In this document: positions 1 to 9,869 of the stretch, one piece after another
Layout: the number at the start of each line of letters is the position of its first letter
Position numbering within the stretch: the stretch's first letter is position 1
Assembly: GCF_002909375.1 (NCBI RefSeq)
Contig: NZ_PPXD01000007.1
Location: forward strand, 372,001 to 436,000
DNA length: 64,000 nt
Source of the DNA: Cryobacterium zongtaii
GTDB lineage: Bacteria; Actinomycetota; Actinomycetes; Actinomycetales; Microbacteriaceae
Direction of reading: 5' to 3'
Program-made: the position numbers and the translations under genes
The notes under the pieces: model-generated
What the model saw: only the letters and a program-made list of their open reading frames with translations
What the model was told of the DNA's origin: nothing
The model's database searches: none

Positions 1-1
1 C

Positions 2-1534
2 CGGTTCGAGAAGAACCTGCTCGCCGACACCAACGACCTCGCCGTCGTGATCGACGACGTCGCCGAGCTCGACGGGCTCGGCGACGGCGAGATCTCGGCG
101 GCCGCCGGCGCCGCCGCCGAACGGGGTCTTACCGGCAAGTACGTCATCACCCTGGTGCTGCCGACCAGCCATCCGTACCTCGCCTCGCTCACCAACCGCG
201 CGGTTCGGGAACGCCTGCTGACCGCGTCCCGGTCACGCGGTATCCGCGGCGGCGAGCACGACAACCGCGAGCTGGTGCTCGAGATCACCCGCTTGCGAGC
301 CCGGCGCGCGCGGCTACTCGGCTTCGCCAGCCACGCCGCATACGTCACGGCCGACGAAACCGCGAAGTCCCCGGAAGCCGTCGCTGGGATGCTGGACCGA
401 CTCGCGCCGGCCGCGGCACGCAACGCGCGCGACGAACAGCAGGCGCTGCAGGCCGCGGTACGAGACTCTGGCGGCGACTTCGAGCTCGCCGCCTGGGACT
501 GGGCGTTCTACACCGAGAAGGTACGACAGGCCAGGTACGACGTCGACACGAGCGCCATGCGGCCGTACTTCGAACTGGAGCGGGTGCTGCACGACGGGGT
601 CTTCTACGCTGCCACCCGGCTCTACGGGATCACCTTCACCGCACGGCCCGACCTCACCGCCTGGAATCCCGAGGCCCGCGTTTTCGAGGTCGCGAACGAG
701 GACGGCTCCCCGGTGGGCCTGTACATCGCCGATTTCTACACCCGCGACTCCAAGCGCGGCGGTGCCTGGATGAACGCGCTGGTCTCGCAGTCCACCCTGC
801 TGGGCACTCCCACCATCGTCACCAACAACCTCAACGTGCCCAAGCCCGCCGCCGGCTCCCCCACCCTGCTCAGCTTCGACGAGGTGACCACCTTGTTCCA
901 CGAGTTCGGGCACGCCCTGCACGGTCTCTTCGCGCAGGTCACCTACCCGCGCTTCGCCGGCACCAATGTCTACAGGGACTTCGTCGAATTCCCGAGCCAG
1001 GTCAACGAGATGTGGATGCTCTGGCCCGAGGTCCTGGCGAATTACGCCAGGCACTACCGCACCGGCGAGTCCATGCCGCAGGAGCTCGTGGACCGCATCC
1101 GCGAGTCGGCGACGTTCAACGAGGGATTCGCCACCAGTGAGTACCTTGCCGCCGCCCTGCTCGACCAGGCCTGGCACCGCATCACCGCCGACGACACCGT
1201 GGCGGATGTGGCTGCCTTCGAGGCGGCCGCGCTGGCCGCGGTGGGCCTGGACAACCCCGTGGTTCCCACCCGGTACGCGAGCACCTATTTCGCGCACACC
1301 TTCTCCGGCGGCTACGACGCCGGCTATTACTCCTACATCTGGAGCGAGGTGCTCGACGCGGACACCGTGGCCTGGTTCACCGAGAACGGCGGCCTGACCC
1401 GGGCCAACGGTGACAGGTTCCGTGACCGGCTGCTCGGCGTGGGCGGCAGCGGCGACCCGCTGGCCGCCTACAGGTCCTTCCGCGGTCGCGACGCGCACAT
1501 CCAGCCCCTGCTCGACCGCCGCGGGCTCGACTAA
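2..1534 (+). CDS. M3 family zinc metallopeptidase (Dcp/oligopeptidase A type), 5' end cut by window
   Basis: Cytoplasmic zinc oligopeptidase that breaks down short peptides. The frame is open from base 2 and starts FEKNLLADTNDLAVV, a stretch that lies well inside M3 proteins, so the N-terminal part is outside the window; 510 residues are visible of an expected 650-700. The zinc motif HEFGH is encoded at 899-913, and the third zinc ligand is probably the glutamate of DFVEFPSQ about 25 residues later. A Tyr-rich substrate-binding stretch (GYYSYIW) lies near the C-terminus. It ends with TAA and converges on clpX across a strong hairpin. Dcp and oligopeptidase A cannot be told apart with confidence from this part alone. 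Confidence 0.93.
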   Translation, partial: RFEKNLLADTNDLAVVIDDVAELDGLGDGEISAAAGAAAERGLTGKYVITLVLPTSHPYLASLTNRAVRERLLTASRSRGIRGGEHDNRELVLEITRLRARRARLLGFASHAAYVTADETAKSPEAVAGMLDRLAPAAARNARDEQQALQAAVRDSGGDFELAAWDWAFYTEKVRQARYDVDTSAMRPYFELERVLHDGVFYAATRLYGITFTARPDLTAWNPEARVFEVANEDGSPVGLYIADFYTRDSKRGGAWMNALVSQSTLLGTPTIVTNNLNVPKPAAGSPTLLSFDEVTTLFHEFGHALHGLFAQVTYPRFAGTNVYRDFVEFPSQVNEMWMLWPEVLANYARHYRTGESMPQELVDRIRESATFNEGFATSEYLAAALLDQAWHRITADDTVADVAAFEAAALAAVGLDNPVVPTRYASTYFAHTFSGGYDAGYYSYIWSEVLDADTVAWFTENGGLTRANGDRFRDRLLGVGGSGDPLAAYRSFRGRDAHIQPLLDRRGLD

Positions 1535-1565
1535 CCGGCCGTAAACGTAAACGACCGTGGACGCA

Positions 1566-1598
1566 GAACCGCCCCCGATGTGAGGTCGGGGGCGGTTC
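1566..1598. terminator. Bidirectional terminator hairpin between the M3 peptidase and clpX
   Basis: A perfect 13-bp stem (1566-1578 with 1586-1598, GC-rich core) and a 7-base loop lie between two convergent stop codons. No long T-tract follows on either side, as is common for actinobacterial terminators. Confidence 0.75.
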
Positions 1599-1615
1599 GG
1601 GACGGACGGGACCGG

Positions 1616-2896
1616 TTACGCGGACTTCTCCTCGCGCCGAGCCGAGTGCAGCACGATGGTGGGAGCCGCGTTCTCGAGGACCGATTCGCGGGTGACCACG
1701 ACGCGGGCGACATCCGTGGCAGACGGTACCTCGAACATGATCGGTCCGAGCACCTCCTCCATGATGGCGCGGAGGCCTCTGGCACCGGTCTTGCGCAGGA
1801 CCGCGAGGTCGGCGATGGCCTCGAGCGCGGGCTGTTCGAAGTCCAGTTCCACACCGTCGAGCTCGAACATGCGCTGGTACTGGCGCACCAGGGCGTTCTT
1901 GGGCACCGTGAGGATCTGCATCAGGGCGACCTGGTCGAGTTGGGTGACCGTGGTCACCACGGGCAGCCGGCCGATGAATTCGGGGATCAGCCCGAACTTG
2001 TGCAGGTCTTCCGGCAGCACCTCACTGAAGAGGTTGATGTCGTCGCCCTTGCTGTGCAGCGGGGCGCCGAAGCCGATGCCCTTCTTGCCGGCACGCTGGG
2101 AAATGATGTCGTCGAGCCCGGCGAAGGCGCCGGCAACGATGAACAGCACGTTGGTGGTGTCCACCTGGATGAACTCCTGGTGCGGATGCTTGCGGCCGCC
2201 CTGCGGCGGCACCGAGGCGACGGTTCCCTCGAGGATCTTCAAGAGCGCCTGCTGCACGCCCTCCCCGGACACGTCGCGGGTGATCGACGGGTTTTCGGCC
2301 TTGCGGGCGATCTTGTCGATCTCGTCGATGTAGATGATGCCGGTCTCGGCGCGCTTCACGTCGTAGTCGGCGGCCTGAATGAGCTTGAGGAGGATGTTCT
2401 CGACGTCTTCACCAACGTAGCCGGCCTCGGTGAGGGCCGTGGCATCCGCGACGGCGAACGGCACGTTGAGCCGCTTCGCAAGGGTCTGGGCGAGGTAGGT
2501 CTTGCCGCAACCGGTGGGGCCGATCAGCAGGATGTTGGACTTGGCGATCTCAACGTCGTCATGGATGGCGTCCGCCGCGGTCAGGGTGGCGCGGCTGCGC
2601 ACGCGCTTGTAGTGGTTGTAGACGGCCACGGCGAGGGCGCGCTTGGCGGCTTCCTGCCCGATGACGTACTCCTCGAGGAATCCGAAGATCTCCCGGGGCT
2701 TGGGCAGCTCGAATTCGCTGCCGACTTCTTCGGCTCCGGCCTCGGCCAGACGTTCTTCGATGATCTCGTTGCAGAGCTCAACGCATTCATCGCAGATGTA
2801 CACGCCGGGTCCGGCAATGAGCTGCTGCACCTGCTTCTGGCTCTTTCCGCAGAAAGAACATTTCAACAGGTCGGCGCTCTCGCCTATTCGGGCCAT
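1616..2896 (-). CDS. clpX: ATP-dependent Clp protease ATP-binding subunit ClpX
   Basis: AAA+ unfoldase that feeds proteins into ClpP; 426 residues, normal length. The N-terminal zinc-binding domain has Cys at about 13, 16, 35 and 38. It is followed by Walker A GPTGCGKT, pore loop GYVGEDV, Walker B IIYIDEID, the ClpP-docking IGF loop (KGIGFGAP) and the arginine-bearing EFIGRLPV and GARGLRA sensor motifs. The start at 2896 is chosen because [13 protein letters not shown] is the conserved ClpX N-terminus and has GGAGGAGG just upstream; an in-frame ATG at 2974 would add 26 unconserved residues. It is last in the tig-clpP1-clpP2-clpX series, 158 bases after clpP2, with a hairpin in that gap. Confidence 0.98.
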   Translation of the reverse strand: MARIGESADLLKCSFCGKSQKQVQQLIAGPGVYICDECVELCNEIIEERLAEAGAEEVGSEFELPKPREIFGFLEEYVIGQEAAKRALAVAVYNHYKRVRSRATLTAADAIHDDVEIAKSNILLIGPTGCGKTYLAQTLAKRLNVPFAVADATALTEAGYVGEDVENILLKLIQAADYDVKRAETGIIYIDEIDKIARKAENPSITRDVSGEGVQQALLKILEGTVASVPPQGGRKHPHQEFIQVDTTNVLFIVAGAFAGLDDIISQRAGKKGIGFGAPLHSKGDDINLFSEVLPEDLHKFGLIPEFIGRLPVVTTVTQLDQVALMQILTVPKNALVRQYQRMFELDGVELDFEQPALEAIADLAVLRKTGARGLRAIMEEVLGPIMFEVPSATDVARVVVTRESVLENAAPTIVLHSARREEKSA

Positions 2897-2979
2897 CCGT
2901 GAGCCTCCTCCATCAATGACGCTGAATTCGAGCCTAGCTTGTGCGTGTGACAGATGCGTGCAGCCACGGAACAATGCGA

Positions 2980-3011
2980 AACGGCGCGCCGCCTCGGGGC
3001 GACGCGCCGTT
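2980..3011 (-). terminator. Hairpin between clpP2 and clpX
   Basis: A 9-bp GC-rich stem (2980-2988 with 3003-3011) sits downstream of the clpP2 stop and upstream of clpX. It could be a partial terminator or processing site that separates clpX expression from the clpP pair. Confidence 0.5.
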
Positions 3012-3054
3012 CGGTGAACAGGCTGACCAGAGGGCCAACCCGTCCGTTGCGGTA

Positions 3055-3741
3055 CTACTTGACCAGCGTGGGCACGTTCTTGCGGCTGGTCAGGATCTGG
3101 TCGATCAGACCGTATTCGAGGGCCTCTTTCGAGCCGAGGATCTTGTCGCGGTCGATATCCTTGTGGACCTGCTCCTTGGTGCGGTTGGAGTGACCGGCGA
3201 GGGTCTCTTCAAGCCATTCGCGCATCCGCTGGATCTCAGCCGCCTGGATTTCGATGTCGGAGGCCTGGCCGCCACCCTGTCCGCCGGCCGACGGCTGGTG
3301 GATGAGGATGCGGGCGTTCGGCAGCGCGAGGCGCTTGCCGGGTGTTCCACCGGCCAGCAGCACGGCGGCGGCGGAGGCCGCTTGGCCGAGGCAGACCGTC
3401 TGGATGTGCGGACGGATGTACTGCATGGTGTCGTAGATCGCCGTCATGGCGGTGAAGGAGCCACCGGGCGAGTTGATGTACATCACGATGTCGCGGTCGG
3501 GGTCCTGGCTCTCGAGGACCAGGAGCTGGGCCATGACGTCGTCGGCCGAGGCATCGTCAACCTGCACGCCGAGGAAGATGATGCGGTCCTCGAACAGCTT
3601 GGCGTACGGGTCCTGGCGCTTGTAGCCGTAGGCGGTGCGCTCCTCGAAGGTGGGGAGGATGTAACGCGACTGCGGGGCCTGCGGTGCCATTCCACCGGGC
3701 GCCATTCCGCCCGCCTGGTGGCCAAAATTAGTGAATTCCAT
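3055..3741 (-). CDS. clpP2: ATP-dependent Clp protease proteolytic subunit ClpP2
   Basis: Serine protease subunit of the ClpP1P2 tetradecamer; 228 residues. The catalytic triad is visible: Ser in [11 protein letters not shown], His in ILIHQPSAG and Asp in IDRDKILG. The mainly Gly/Pro/Met-rich first 25 residues are typical of a propeptide that is removed. Its start is 12 bases after the clpP1 stop, so the two are co-transcribed. In mycobacteria two different ClpP rings must assemble together; the paired genes suggest the same here, with ClpX docking on the ClpP2 face (known for the family, inferred here). Confidence 0.97.
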   Translation of the reverse strand: MEFTNFGHQAGGMAPGGMAPQAPQSRYILPTFEERTAYGYKRQDPYAKLFEDRIIFLGVQVDDASADDVMAQLLVLESQDPDRDIVMYINSPGGSFTAMTAIYDTMQYIRPHIQTVCLGQAASAAAVLLAGGTPGKRLALPNARILIHQPSAGGQGGGQASDIEIQAAEIQRMREWLEETLAGHSNRTKEQVHKDIDRDKILGSKEALEYGLIDQILTSRKNVPTLVK

Positions 3742-3753
3742 TTTCTGCCCGTC

Positions 3754-4353
3754 CTACTTCTTGTTCACTGAGTCGTCGGTGCCGCCGCCGCCGACAACCT
3801 GCGTCGCAGATTCGCGCAGGTGGTCAACGAATCCATAGTCCAGGGCTTCCTGGGCGGTGAACCAGTTGTCGCGGTCGTTGTCGATGAGGATCTGCTCGAC
3901 CGACTTGCCGGTCTGCTCGGCCGTGAGCTCTGCCATCCGCTTCTTCATGTCGAGGATGACCTTGGCCTGGGTCTGGATGTCGGCCGCCGTGCCGCCGAAC
4001 CCACCGGACGGCTGGTGCAGCAGCACGCGCGCGTTCGGGGTGATGTACCGCTTGCCCTTGGTGCCGGAGGAGAGCAGGAACTGGCCCATCGAGGCCGCCA
4101 GTCCGATTCCCACGGTGACGATGTCGTTCGATACGAACTTCATGGTGTCGTAGATTGCCATGCCCGCGGTGATCGAGCCACCGGGTGAGTTGATGTAGAG
4201 GAAGATATCCCGCTGCGAGTCCTCTGCGGCCAGCAGCAGGATCTTGGCACAGATCTCGTTGGCGTTGTCGTCTCGCACCTCTGAGCCGAGCCAGATGATG
4301 CGGTCGGCCAGCAGTTTGTCAAAAACGCCGGGTGTAAGTGCCATTTCGGCCAT
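3754..4353 (-). CDS. clpP1: ATP-dependent Clp protease proteolytic subunit ClpP1
   Basis: Second ClpP serine protease subunit, 199 residues. The triad is Ser in [11 protein letters not shown], His in VLLHQPSGG and Asp in [13 protein letters not shown]. The start at 4353 has GGAGCG five bases upstream, and there is a second in-frame ATG four codons in ([10 protein letters not shown]), so the exact start could be either. It is first of the clpP pair, about 165 bases downstream of tig and behind the tig terminator, so clpP1-clpP2 probably have their own promoter in 4354-4460. Confidence 0.97.
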   Translation of the reverse strand: MAEMALTPGVFDKLLADRIIWLGSEVRDDNANEICAKILLLAAEDSQRDIFLYINSPGGSITAGMAIYDTMKFVSNDIVTVGIGLAASMGQFLLSSGTKGKRYITPNARVLLHQPSGGFGGTAADIQTQAKVILDMKKRMAELTAEQTGKSVEQILIDNDRDNWFTAQEALDYGFVDHLRESATQVVGGGGTDDSVNKK

Positions 4354-4460
4354 GTCGCGCTCCGTTTCGCTTGTCGCTTCAGAATGAATCTATAGGGTCC
4401 AACGCGCGCAAAAGGCTCTGTTCGCCCTCGGCAGATTCACGCCGGCGGCGGTACACGCAG

Positions 4461-4494
4461 AACGGGCCGGATGTCCGCAGACATCCGACCCGTT
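4461..4494 (-). terminator. Terminator-like hairpin after tig
   Basis: A 15-bp stem with one non-Watson-Crick pair (4461-4475 with 4480-4494) and a 4-base loop begins about 24 bases past the tig stop codon. It probably ends tig transcription before clpP1. Confidence 0.65.
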
Positions 4495-4518
4495 TACCAG
4501 CGCCATCAGGCGTCGGGG

Positions 4519-5910
4519 TTACTTCTTTGCAGCAGCCTTCTTCTTCGGCTTGGCCTCGGCGGCCGGGGCCTCCTCGGCTGCTTCATCAGAGGCGGCTTCG
4601 TCAGAAGCAGCCTCGTCGGCTGCAGGCTCGTCGTCGACGACGGCCGTGAACTCGGACAGGTCGACGGAGGCACCGTTGGAGTCGGTGACCTCGGCCTTGC
4701 CCAGGGCGATCGCGAGGGCCTTGTTGCGGGCGACCTCGGCGACCATGGACGGGATCTGGCCGTTGCCGGACAGGGCCTGAACGAACTCGCTCGGGTCCAT
4801 GCCGTACTGCGAGGCACCCTGGATCAGGTACTGGGTGAGCTCGTCCTGGCTGACCTTGACCTTCTCAGCCTCGGCGATGGTGTCGAGCAGGATCTGCTGA
4901 CGGAAGGTCTTCTCGCTGGCCTCGGTGACCTCGGCGCGGTGGGTCTCGTCTTCGAGGCGGTTCTCGCCCTCGAGGTGACGGTGCACCTCGTCGGCGATGA
5001 TGGCCTCGGGGATCGGGACCTCGACGGAGGAGAGCAGCTGCTCGATGAGCAGCTCGCGGGCCTGGTTGCCCTGGCCGAAGACCTTGGAGCGGCCGACCTG
5101 GACCTTGAGGCTCTCGGTGAGCTCGTCGATGGTGTCGAACTCGCTGGCGATCTGCGCGAAGTCGTCGTCGGCGGTGGGAAGCTCGCGCTCCTTGACAGCG
5201 ATGACGGTGACGGTGATCTCCGCGGTCTCGCCCTCGTGGTCGCCGCCGAGCAGCTTGGAGGCGAAGGTGGTGGTCTCACCGGCGGTGAGGGACTCGAGGG
5301 CCTCGTCGATGCCCTCGATGAGGTCGCCGGAGCCGACCTCGTAGGAGATGCCGCTGGCGTTGTCGACCTCGACACCGTTGACGGATGCGACGAGGTCGAT
5401 CTGGGCGAAGTCGCCCGAGGTGGCGGGACGGTCGACCGTTATCAGCGTGCCGAAGCGGCTGCGCAGGGTGTTGAGCTCTTCGGTGACCTCGTCGTCGGAG
5501 ATCTCGACGGCGTCGACGGTGAGCTTGATGCCCTCGTAGACGGGCAGGTCGATCTCGGGACGCACGTCGACCTCGATGGCCAGCTGCAGGTCTCCGGAGA
5601 AGTCCTTGTCGCTGGGCCACTCGACGATGTCGGCCTCCGGACGGCCGAGCGGGCGCAGCTTGTGCTCGTCAACGGCCTTGCGGTAGAAACCGTCGAGGCT
5701 CTCGTTGACCGCGTGCTCCAGCACGGCGGACTTGCCGACGCGCTGGTCGATGATGGCGGGCGGGACCTTGCCCTTGCGGAAGCCGGGGATGTTGATGTCT
5801 TCGGCGATGTGCCCGTAGGCGTGGGTGATGCTGGGCTTCAGCTCTTCCGGAGTCACCGAGATGGTGACCTTGGCGCGCGTGGGGCTCAGCTTTTCTACCG
5901 TGGACTTCAC
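4519..5910 (-). CDS. tig: Trigger factor, ribosome-bound chaperone
   Basis: Ribosome-associated folding chaperone with an FKBP-type prolyl isomerase domain; 463 residues. The N-terminal ribosome-binding domain holds [12 protein letters not shown], a match to the family GFRxGKxP ribosome-docking signature. The PPIase domain follows (about 150-240), then the long helical C-terminal chaperone arms. The end is an Ala/Glu-rich run followed by a Lys-rich tail ([10 protein letters not shown]) that is common in actinobacterial homologues and not in the E. coli protein. The start is GTG at 5910 with AGGAGA eight bases upstream. It heads the tig-clp series, a conserved actinobacterial order. Confidence 0.97.
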   Translation of the reverse strand: MKSTVEKLSPTRAKVTISVTPEELKPSITHAYGHIAEDINIPGFRKGKVPPAIIDQRVGKSAVLEHAVNESLDGFYRKAVDEHKLRPLGRPEADIVEWPSDKDFSGDLQLAIEVDVRPEIDLPVYEGIKLTVDAVEISDDEVTEELNTLRSRFGTLITVDRPATSGDFAQIDLVASVNGVEVDNASGISYEVGSGDLIEGIDEALESLTAGETTTFASKLLGGDHEGETAEITVTVIAVKERELPTADDDFAQIASEFDTIDELTESLKVQVGRSKVFGQGNQARELLIEQLLSSVEVPIPEAIIADEVHRHLEGENRLEDETHRAEVTEASEKTFRQQILLDTIAEAEKVKVSQDELTQYLIQGASQYGMDPSEFVQALSGNGQIPSMVAEVARNKALAIALGKAEVTDSNGASVDLSEFTAVVDDEPAADEAASDEAASDEAAEEAPAAEAKPKKKAAAKK

Positions 5911-5964
5911 GTTTAAATCTCCTGTGTTCGACAGATTATGTTCGACAGATGTGCAGGGGGGTGA

Positions 5965-6041
5965 TGGTCGGGGCGACAGGATTCGAACCTGCGACCTCTC
6001 GGTCCCAAACCGAGCGCTCTACCAAGCTGAGCTACGCCCCG
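5965..6041 (-). tRNA. tRNA-Pro (anticodon TGG)
   Basis: Full cloverleaf on the minus strand: acceptor stem CGGGGCG/CGCCCCG, anticodon loop TTTGGGA inside a CTCGG/CCGAG stem, and a T-arm with GGTTCGAATCC. The 3' CCA is encoded (5965-5967). Confidence 0.97.
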
Positions 6042-6247
6042 GATGTCATCTCACCCGTTGGGGCCACCAACTTGGCACGCATACTCACGCGACAGGCGGA
6101 TTGACCTCCGTCAGTCTAGTGCACCACCCGCAGCCCGGGGCGTCCCTGAGCGGATTCCGGGCGCGTTCCGGGGTGTTTGTCGGCGCTGGGGAAATCACGC
6201 ACCGAAACCTGTACTACGATATTCGAGTGCCAGCAGGTGTGGCACAT

Positions 6248-6321
6248 GGGGATGTAGCTCAATGGTAGAGCCTCAGTTTTCCAAACTGATGGCGCGGGTT
6301 CGATTCCCGTCATCCCCTCCA
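6248..6321 (+). tRNA. tRNA-Gly (anticodon TCC)
   Basis: Cloverleaf with acceptor stem GGGGATG/CATCCCC, anticodon loop TTTCCAA in a TCAGT/ACTGA stem, T-arm GGTTCGATTCC and encoded CCA at 6319-6321. Confidence 0.97.
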
Positions 6322-6349
6322 TATTGCAAGTGTCTCGGGCCCTTCCGGG

Positions 6350-7303
6350 TCAGGCGAAGACGTAGGTCACACCGGTGAGGCGCTCGCTCTCCGTCCAGAG
6401 GCGGCGGGCGTCGTCGGTGTTCTGTGCGCGCTTGGAGCGTGTGACAGGCACCGGATGCCCGTGCTGCTGCCCGAACCCCTCCGGCCCGACGAACGAGTTG
6501 CCGGCCAGCCCTGGCAGGGTGGCCGCGTACAGCGACGGCAACGCACCCCACACGGCCGGTTGGGCGAATTCCCGGGTCAGCGTCGCCATCAGGCGGCTGC
6601 GCCTGGTGGTGGTCTTCGCACCGCGCATGGCAGGACCGGCGGTCTGCAGGTTCGTCAGGGCGAAGCCCGGATGCGCAGCCATCGCCCGCAGGGACAGCTT
6701 CGCGGCCGCCGACCGGCGCTGCAGCTCGCTGGTGAACAACAGGTTGGCGAGCTTGCTCTGCCCGTACGCCGGCCACGGCCGGTAGCGCCTGGTGCCCATC
6801 AGGTCGTCGAAGTTCATCCGTCCGATGCGGTGCACCGTCGACGACAGCGTCACCACGCGCGCATCCGGGCTGGCCACCAGCAGCGGAAGCAGCCGCCCGG
6901 TCAGTGCGAAGTGACCCAGGTGGTTGGTGCCGAACTGCATCTCGAAGCCATCGACGGTGCGCCGCTCGGGCAGGTTCATCACACCGGCGTTGTTCACCAG
7001 CAGGTCGAGACGACCGGGGCCGGCGATGAACTCCTCGGCGAAGGCGGCAATCGAGACCAGGCTGGCCAGGTCCAGCACTCGAACCGACAGATCGGCGTCC
7101 GGCAGGCGATCCCGCATCCGCTCCACGGCCGCCGCTCCCCTGGCGCCGTCCCGCACGGCCAGGGTCACGGATGCGCCGTGCGCGGCCAGCTGCGCCGCGG
7201 TCACGAAGCCCAAACCCGAGTTGGCTCCCGTCACGATGGCGGTGCGGCCGGTGAGGTCGGGAATCTTGTCTTCGGTCCAGCCGTAGCCGAGTTTCGGTTC
7301 CAC
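6350..7303 (-). CDS. Short-chain dehydrogenase/reductase (retinol dehydrogenase-like)
   Basis: NAD(P)-dependent oxidoreductase of the classical SDR type, 317 residues. The Rossmann motif TGANSGLG is near residue 25, NNAGV follows near 105, and the catalytic Tyr and Lys are in YGQSK with the Ser in TLSST. The overall shape (an insertion before YGQSK, then AHPGF) is that of the retinol-dehydrogenase-like group, whose bacterial substrates are mostly unknown. The start is GTG at 7303, three bases after the ldh stop, with no clear ribosome site of its own, so translation is probably coupled to ldh. The pairing suggests a redox role but does not reveal the substrate. Confidence 0.9.
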   Translation of the reverse strand: MEPKLGYGWTEDKIPDLTGRTAIVTGANSGLGFVTAAQLAAHGASVTLAVRDGARGAAAVERMRDRLPDADLSVRVLDLASLVSIAAFAEEFIAGPGRLDLLVNNAGVMNLPERRTVDGFEMQFGTNHLGHFALTGRLLPLLVASPDARVVTLSSTVHRIGRMNFDDLMGTRRYRPWPAYGQSKLANLLFTSELQRRSAAAKLSLRAMAAHPGFALTNLQTAGPAMRGAKTTTRRSRLMATLTREFAQPAVWGALPSLYAATLPGLAGNSFVGPEGFGQQHGHPVPVTRSKRAQNTDDARRLWTESERLTGVTYVFA

Positions 7304-7306
7304 GGG

Positions 7307-8293
7307 TCAGGCCAGTCCGAGGGTGTCGAGGGAGGCGCGGAGGGTGGCGGCGGAGTGTTCGAACAGCGCCTGCTCCTTGGCCGAGAACGGCACGTCGATG
7401 ACGCGGGCGATACCGCTGGCGTCGATGACGCTGGGCACCGACAGGGCCACCCCGCTGACACCCCGGTAGTCGGTGAGCACCGAGCTGACCGGCAGGATGG
7501 CTCCCTCGTCACGCAGCACCGCCTCGACAATGCGGGCGCCGGAGAGGCCGATGGCGTAGTTGGTGGCGCCCTTGCCCTCGATCACCTTGTAGGCAGCGTT
7601 CTTGACCTCGTCGGCGATCGACTCGAACTCGGCCTCGGAGAACGGCACAGATCCGCTGCCCTGCGCCGGTCCGGTGGCGCCGCGGGCCAGCATCCAGTCG
7701 GCCAGCGAGATCGGCCCGATACGCGCCTGCGACCAGAGCGGGAACTCGGAGTCGCCGTGTTCGCCGACGATGAGGGCGTGCACGTTGGAGATCGCCACGC
7801 CGACACGTTCGGACAGCATCCAGCGCAGCCTGGAGGAGTCGAGCACGGTGCCGGAGCCGAACACCCGCGCCGGCGGCAGGCCGCTGAACTGCTGGGCGGC
7901 CACGGCGAGCACGTCGACGGGGTTGGTGACGAGTACGAAGATGGCGTCGGGGGCCCGCTCGACGAGCTTGGGCATCAGGTCGCGCAGGATCTCGACGTTC
8001 ACGCCGGCCATCTCGAGGCGGGACTGGCCGGGATGCTGGCGGGCGCCGGCGGTGATCACGACGACGTTGGCGCCGCTCACCACGTCGAGGTCATCGCCGC
8101 CGGTGACCCTGGATGCCCCGGTGAACTGGGTGCCGTGTGCGAGGTCGAGCACCTCGGCGGCCACCTTGGCCGAGTTGATGTCGTACAGAGCCACCTCACG
8201 GGCGGACTCGCGGATCAGGGCCGCGTAGGCCAGGGATGTGCCGACGGCGCCGGCGCCGACGATGGCCAGTTTGGAGTTCTCAATCACGCTCAT
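7307..8293 (-). CDS. ldh: L-lactate dehydrogenase
   Basis: Interconverts pyruvate and L-lactate with NAD(H); 328 residues. The N-terminal Rossmann motif is VGAGAVG. The substrate loop reads GARQHPGQSR, with Gln at the position that makes the family accept pyruvate rather than oxaloacetate, which argues for LDH over malate dehydrogenase. The active-site His is in GEHGDSEF and the substrate-binding Arg in DSSRLRW. GAGGA lies about 11 bases before the ATG. It is first of a two-gene unit with the SDR and diverges from the membrane protein at 8392. Confidence 0.94.
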   Translation of the reverse strand: MSVIENSKLAIVGAGAVGTSLAYAALIRESAREVALYDINSAKVAAEVLDLAHGTQFTGASRVTGGDDLDVVSGANVVVITAGARQHPGQSRLEMAGVNVEILRDLMPKLVERAPDAIFVLVTNPVDVLAVAAQQFSGLPPARVFGSGTVLDSSRLRWMLSERVGVAISNVHALIVGEHGDSEFPLWSQARIGPISLADWMLARGATGPAQGSGSVPFSEAEFESIADEVKNAAYKVIEGKGATNYAIGLSGARIVEAVLRDEGAILPVSSVLTDYRGVSGVALSVPSVIDASGIARVIDVPFSAKEQALFEHSAATLRASLDTLGLA

Positions 8294-8391
8294 GGTCCCA
8301 GTGTCCTCTATCGTGGGTCCGCTCCCTCACGCCGTGCCCTGTCACGCCGGGTGCCCTGTGCGGCTTGGCGGATGCGGGCCACTATGGCTGC

Positions 8392-9081
8392 ATGCCCGAC
8401 GAGGACCCGGCGCCGGCCGGCCCGAACCCGGAAGTACCGCCCGCGGTGCGCGCCCAGCTGCTCGCCACCGAGCACTGGAGCTTGCTGGCCTCGCGCAGCA
8501 CCACCCAGGGTGAGATGCTGACCCGCATCAGCATGTTCCTGTACCTGGTCTCGGCCGGGCTGGTGAGCCTGGCCCTGGCCGGGCAGGCCACCCAGTTCGA
8601 CGAGGGCTTCCCCGGCTTCGCACTCACGGTGCTCGGCATCATCCTGCTCGTGGGTGTCCTCACCCAGGTGCGGGTGACGAATGTGAGCATGGAGGACCTG
8701 GCCTACGTGCTGGCGATGAATAGGTTGCGGGCGGCGTACGTGGAGCTTGACCCCGGGGTCGCGCCGTACCTGATGGCGTCCCGGTTCGACGACATGCCCG
8801 GCACCCAGACCACCTACTACTTCCTGGGCGGCAAGCCGCGTAATTTCAGCCAGGTGCTGGGCAGCAGCATGATGTTCATCGTCGCGGTGAACTCCACCCT
8901 GCTCGGCCTGTTGCTGGCCGGGATCACCCTGGGGCTTGGCCTGCCGCTGCTCGTCTGCCTCGCGATCTCCGTAGTGGGCGGCGTGGGCTTCCTGGCCGGC
9001 TCGATCGTCGTGGGCGGCACCCGCTATCTCGGCTTCTGGCGGCGGTACACGCCGTTGTTCCCGTCTCCCCCTGCCGATTGA
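8392..9081 (+). CDS. Hypothetical membrane protein
   Basis: A 229-residue protein I do not recognise. It has a cytoplasmic N-terminal stretch with Gln/Glu/Arg (about 1-45), a pair of hydrophobic helices near 47-62 and 71-90, a soluble middle region ending in GGKPRNFSQ, and another pair near 160-185 and 190-215. This hairpin-soluble-hairpin layout suggests four membrane spans. The start at 8392 is preferred over an upstream in-frame start because the preceding in-frame residues are Arg/Ser-rich and low in complexity, and overlap the divergent ldh start. It converges on the response regulator gene. Confidence 0.8.
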   Translation: MPDEDPAPAGPNPEVPPAVRAQLLATEHWSLLASRSTTQGEMLTRISMFLYLVSAGLVSLALAGQATQFDEGFPGFALTVLGIILLVGVLTQVRVTNVSMEDLAYVLAMNRLRAAYVELDPGVAPYLMASRFDDMPGTQTTYYFLGGKPRNFSQVLGSSMMFIVAVNSTLLGLLLAGITLGLGLPLLVCLAISVVGGVGFLAGSIVVGGTRYLGFWRRYTPLFPSPPAD

Positions 9082-9170
9082 TCCCTGCTCTTCGCCGACG
9101 TGCGAACGAAGTACCGTGTGCGGGCGTTGACGGGGCACGGTGCCGCAAGTCGGGGGCCGCCCTGCAGTTG

Positions 9171-9869
9171 CTAGCCCTGCAGGAAGGCCAGCACCGCGAG
9201 CACCCGGCGGTGATCGGACCCGGTGTCGTCGAGGCCGAGCTTGACGAAGATCGCGGTGACGTTCTTCTCCACCGCGCCGACCCCGATCACGAGGCGCTCG
9301 GCGATGCCCACGTTGGTGCGCCCCTCCGCCATCAGGCCGAGCACGTCACGCTCCCGCGGGGTCAGCGCCGCCAGCGGACTGGTGCGGCGGGCCAGCAGTT
9401 CGCGCACCACCTGCGGGTCGAGCACCGTGCCGCCGGCGCTCACCCTGGCGACGGCATCCTGCAGCTCGTCGAGCGACGCGACCCGGTCCTTGAGCAGGTA
9501 GCCCAGGCCGCCCTCCCCCGACGCCAGCAGCTCCTGCACATAGGTGCCCTCGACGTACTGGCTGAGCAGCAGGATGCCGATGCCCGGCAGCCGGCGCCGC
9601 AGCTCGATCGCGGCGCGCACACCTTCGTCGCGGAAGGTGGGCGGCATCCGCACGTCGAGTACCGCGAGGTCGGGCCGCAGGGCTTCGACCTCGGCGAGCA
9701 GGGCGTCGGCGTCGGCGTAGGCGGCCACGGTGTCGAAACCTGCCTCGGCGAACAGCCGCACCAGACCCTCACGCAGCAACACGGAGTCCTCTGCCAGGAC
9801 CAGGCGTAGCGGTGCGGTGGGGGCTGGACGCTGGAGTGTGCTCACCCGTTCAGGATAGGGCGCACTCAT
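9171..9869 (-). CDS. LuxR/NarL-family response regulator
   Basis: DNA-binding output half of a two-component system, 232 residues. The receiver domain has acidic residues AEDSV at the start, the phospho-acceptor Asp in AVLDVRMPP and Lys in YLLKDR. The C-terminal LuxR helix-turn-helix starts at LTPRERDVL and ends KLGL. The start ATG (9867-9869) shares one base with the stop of the sensor kinase gene (TGATG), so the pair is translationally coupled. Targets are not evident; such pairs often regulate their own neighbourhood or a membrane-stress response. Confidence 0.95.
   Translation of the reverse strand: MSAPYPERVSTLQRPAPTAPLRLVLAEDSVLLREGLVRLFAEAGFDTVAAYADADALLAEVEALRPDLAVLDVRMPPTFRDEGVRAAIELRRRLPGIGILLLSQYVEGTYVQELLASGEGGLGYLLKDRVASLDELQDAVARVSAGGTVLDPQVVRELLARRTSPLAALTPRERDVLGLMAEGRTNVGIAERLVIGVGAVEKNVTAIFVKLGLDDTGSDHRRVLAVLAFLQG

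Noticed and set aside
1580..2902. 440-residue open frame opposite clpX
   Set aside because: A shadow of clpX with Gly/Asp/Leu-rich composition; clpX has all expected motifs.
4361..4460. Possible ClgR box upstream of clpP1
   Set aside because: The nearest match to CGC-N5-GCG is CGCCCTCGGCA near 4423, with more than one key mismatch. I could not support it.
6455..8521. 688-residue open frame opposite ldh and the SDR
   Set aside because: Its residues mirror the codons of the recognised genes on the other strand, and it has no family match.
9165..9182. CCTGCAG repeat near the response regulator end as a terminator
   Set aside because: The two copies are direct repeats of a short palindrome with no stable single hairpin.
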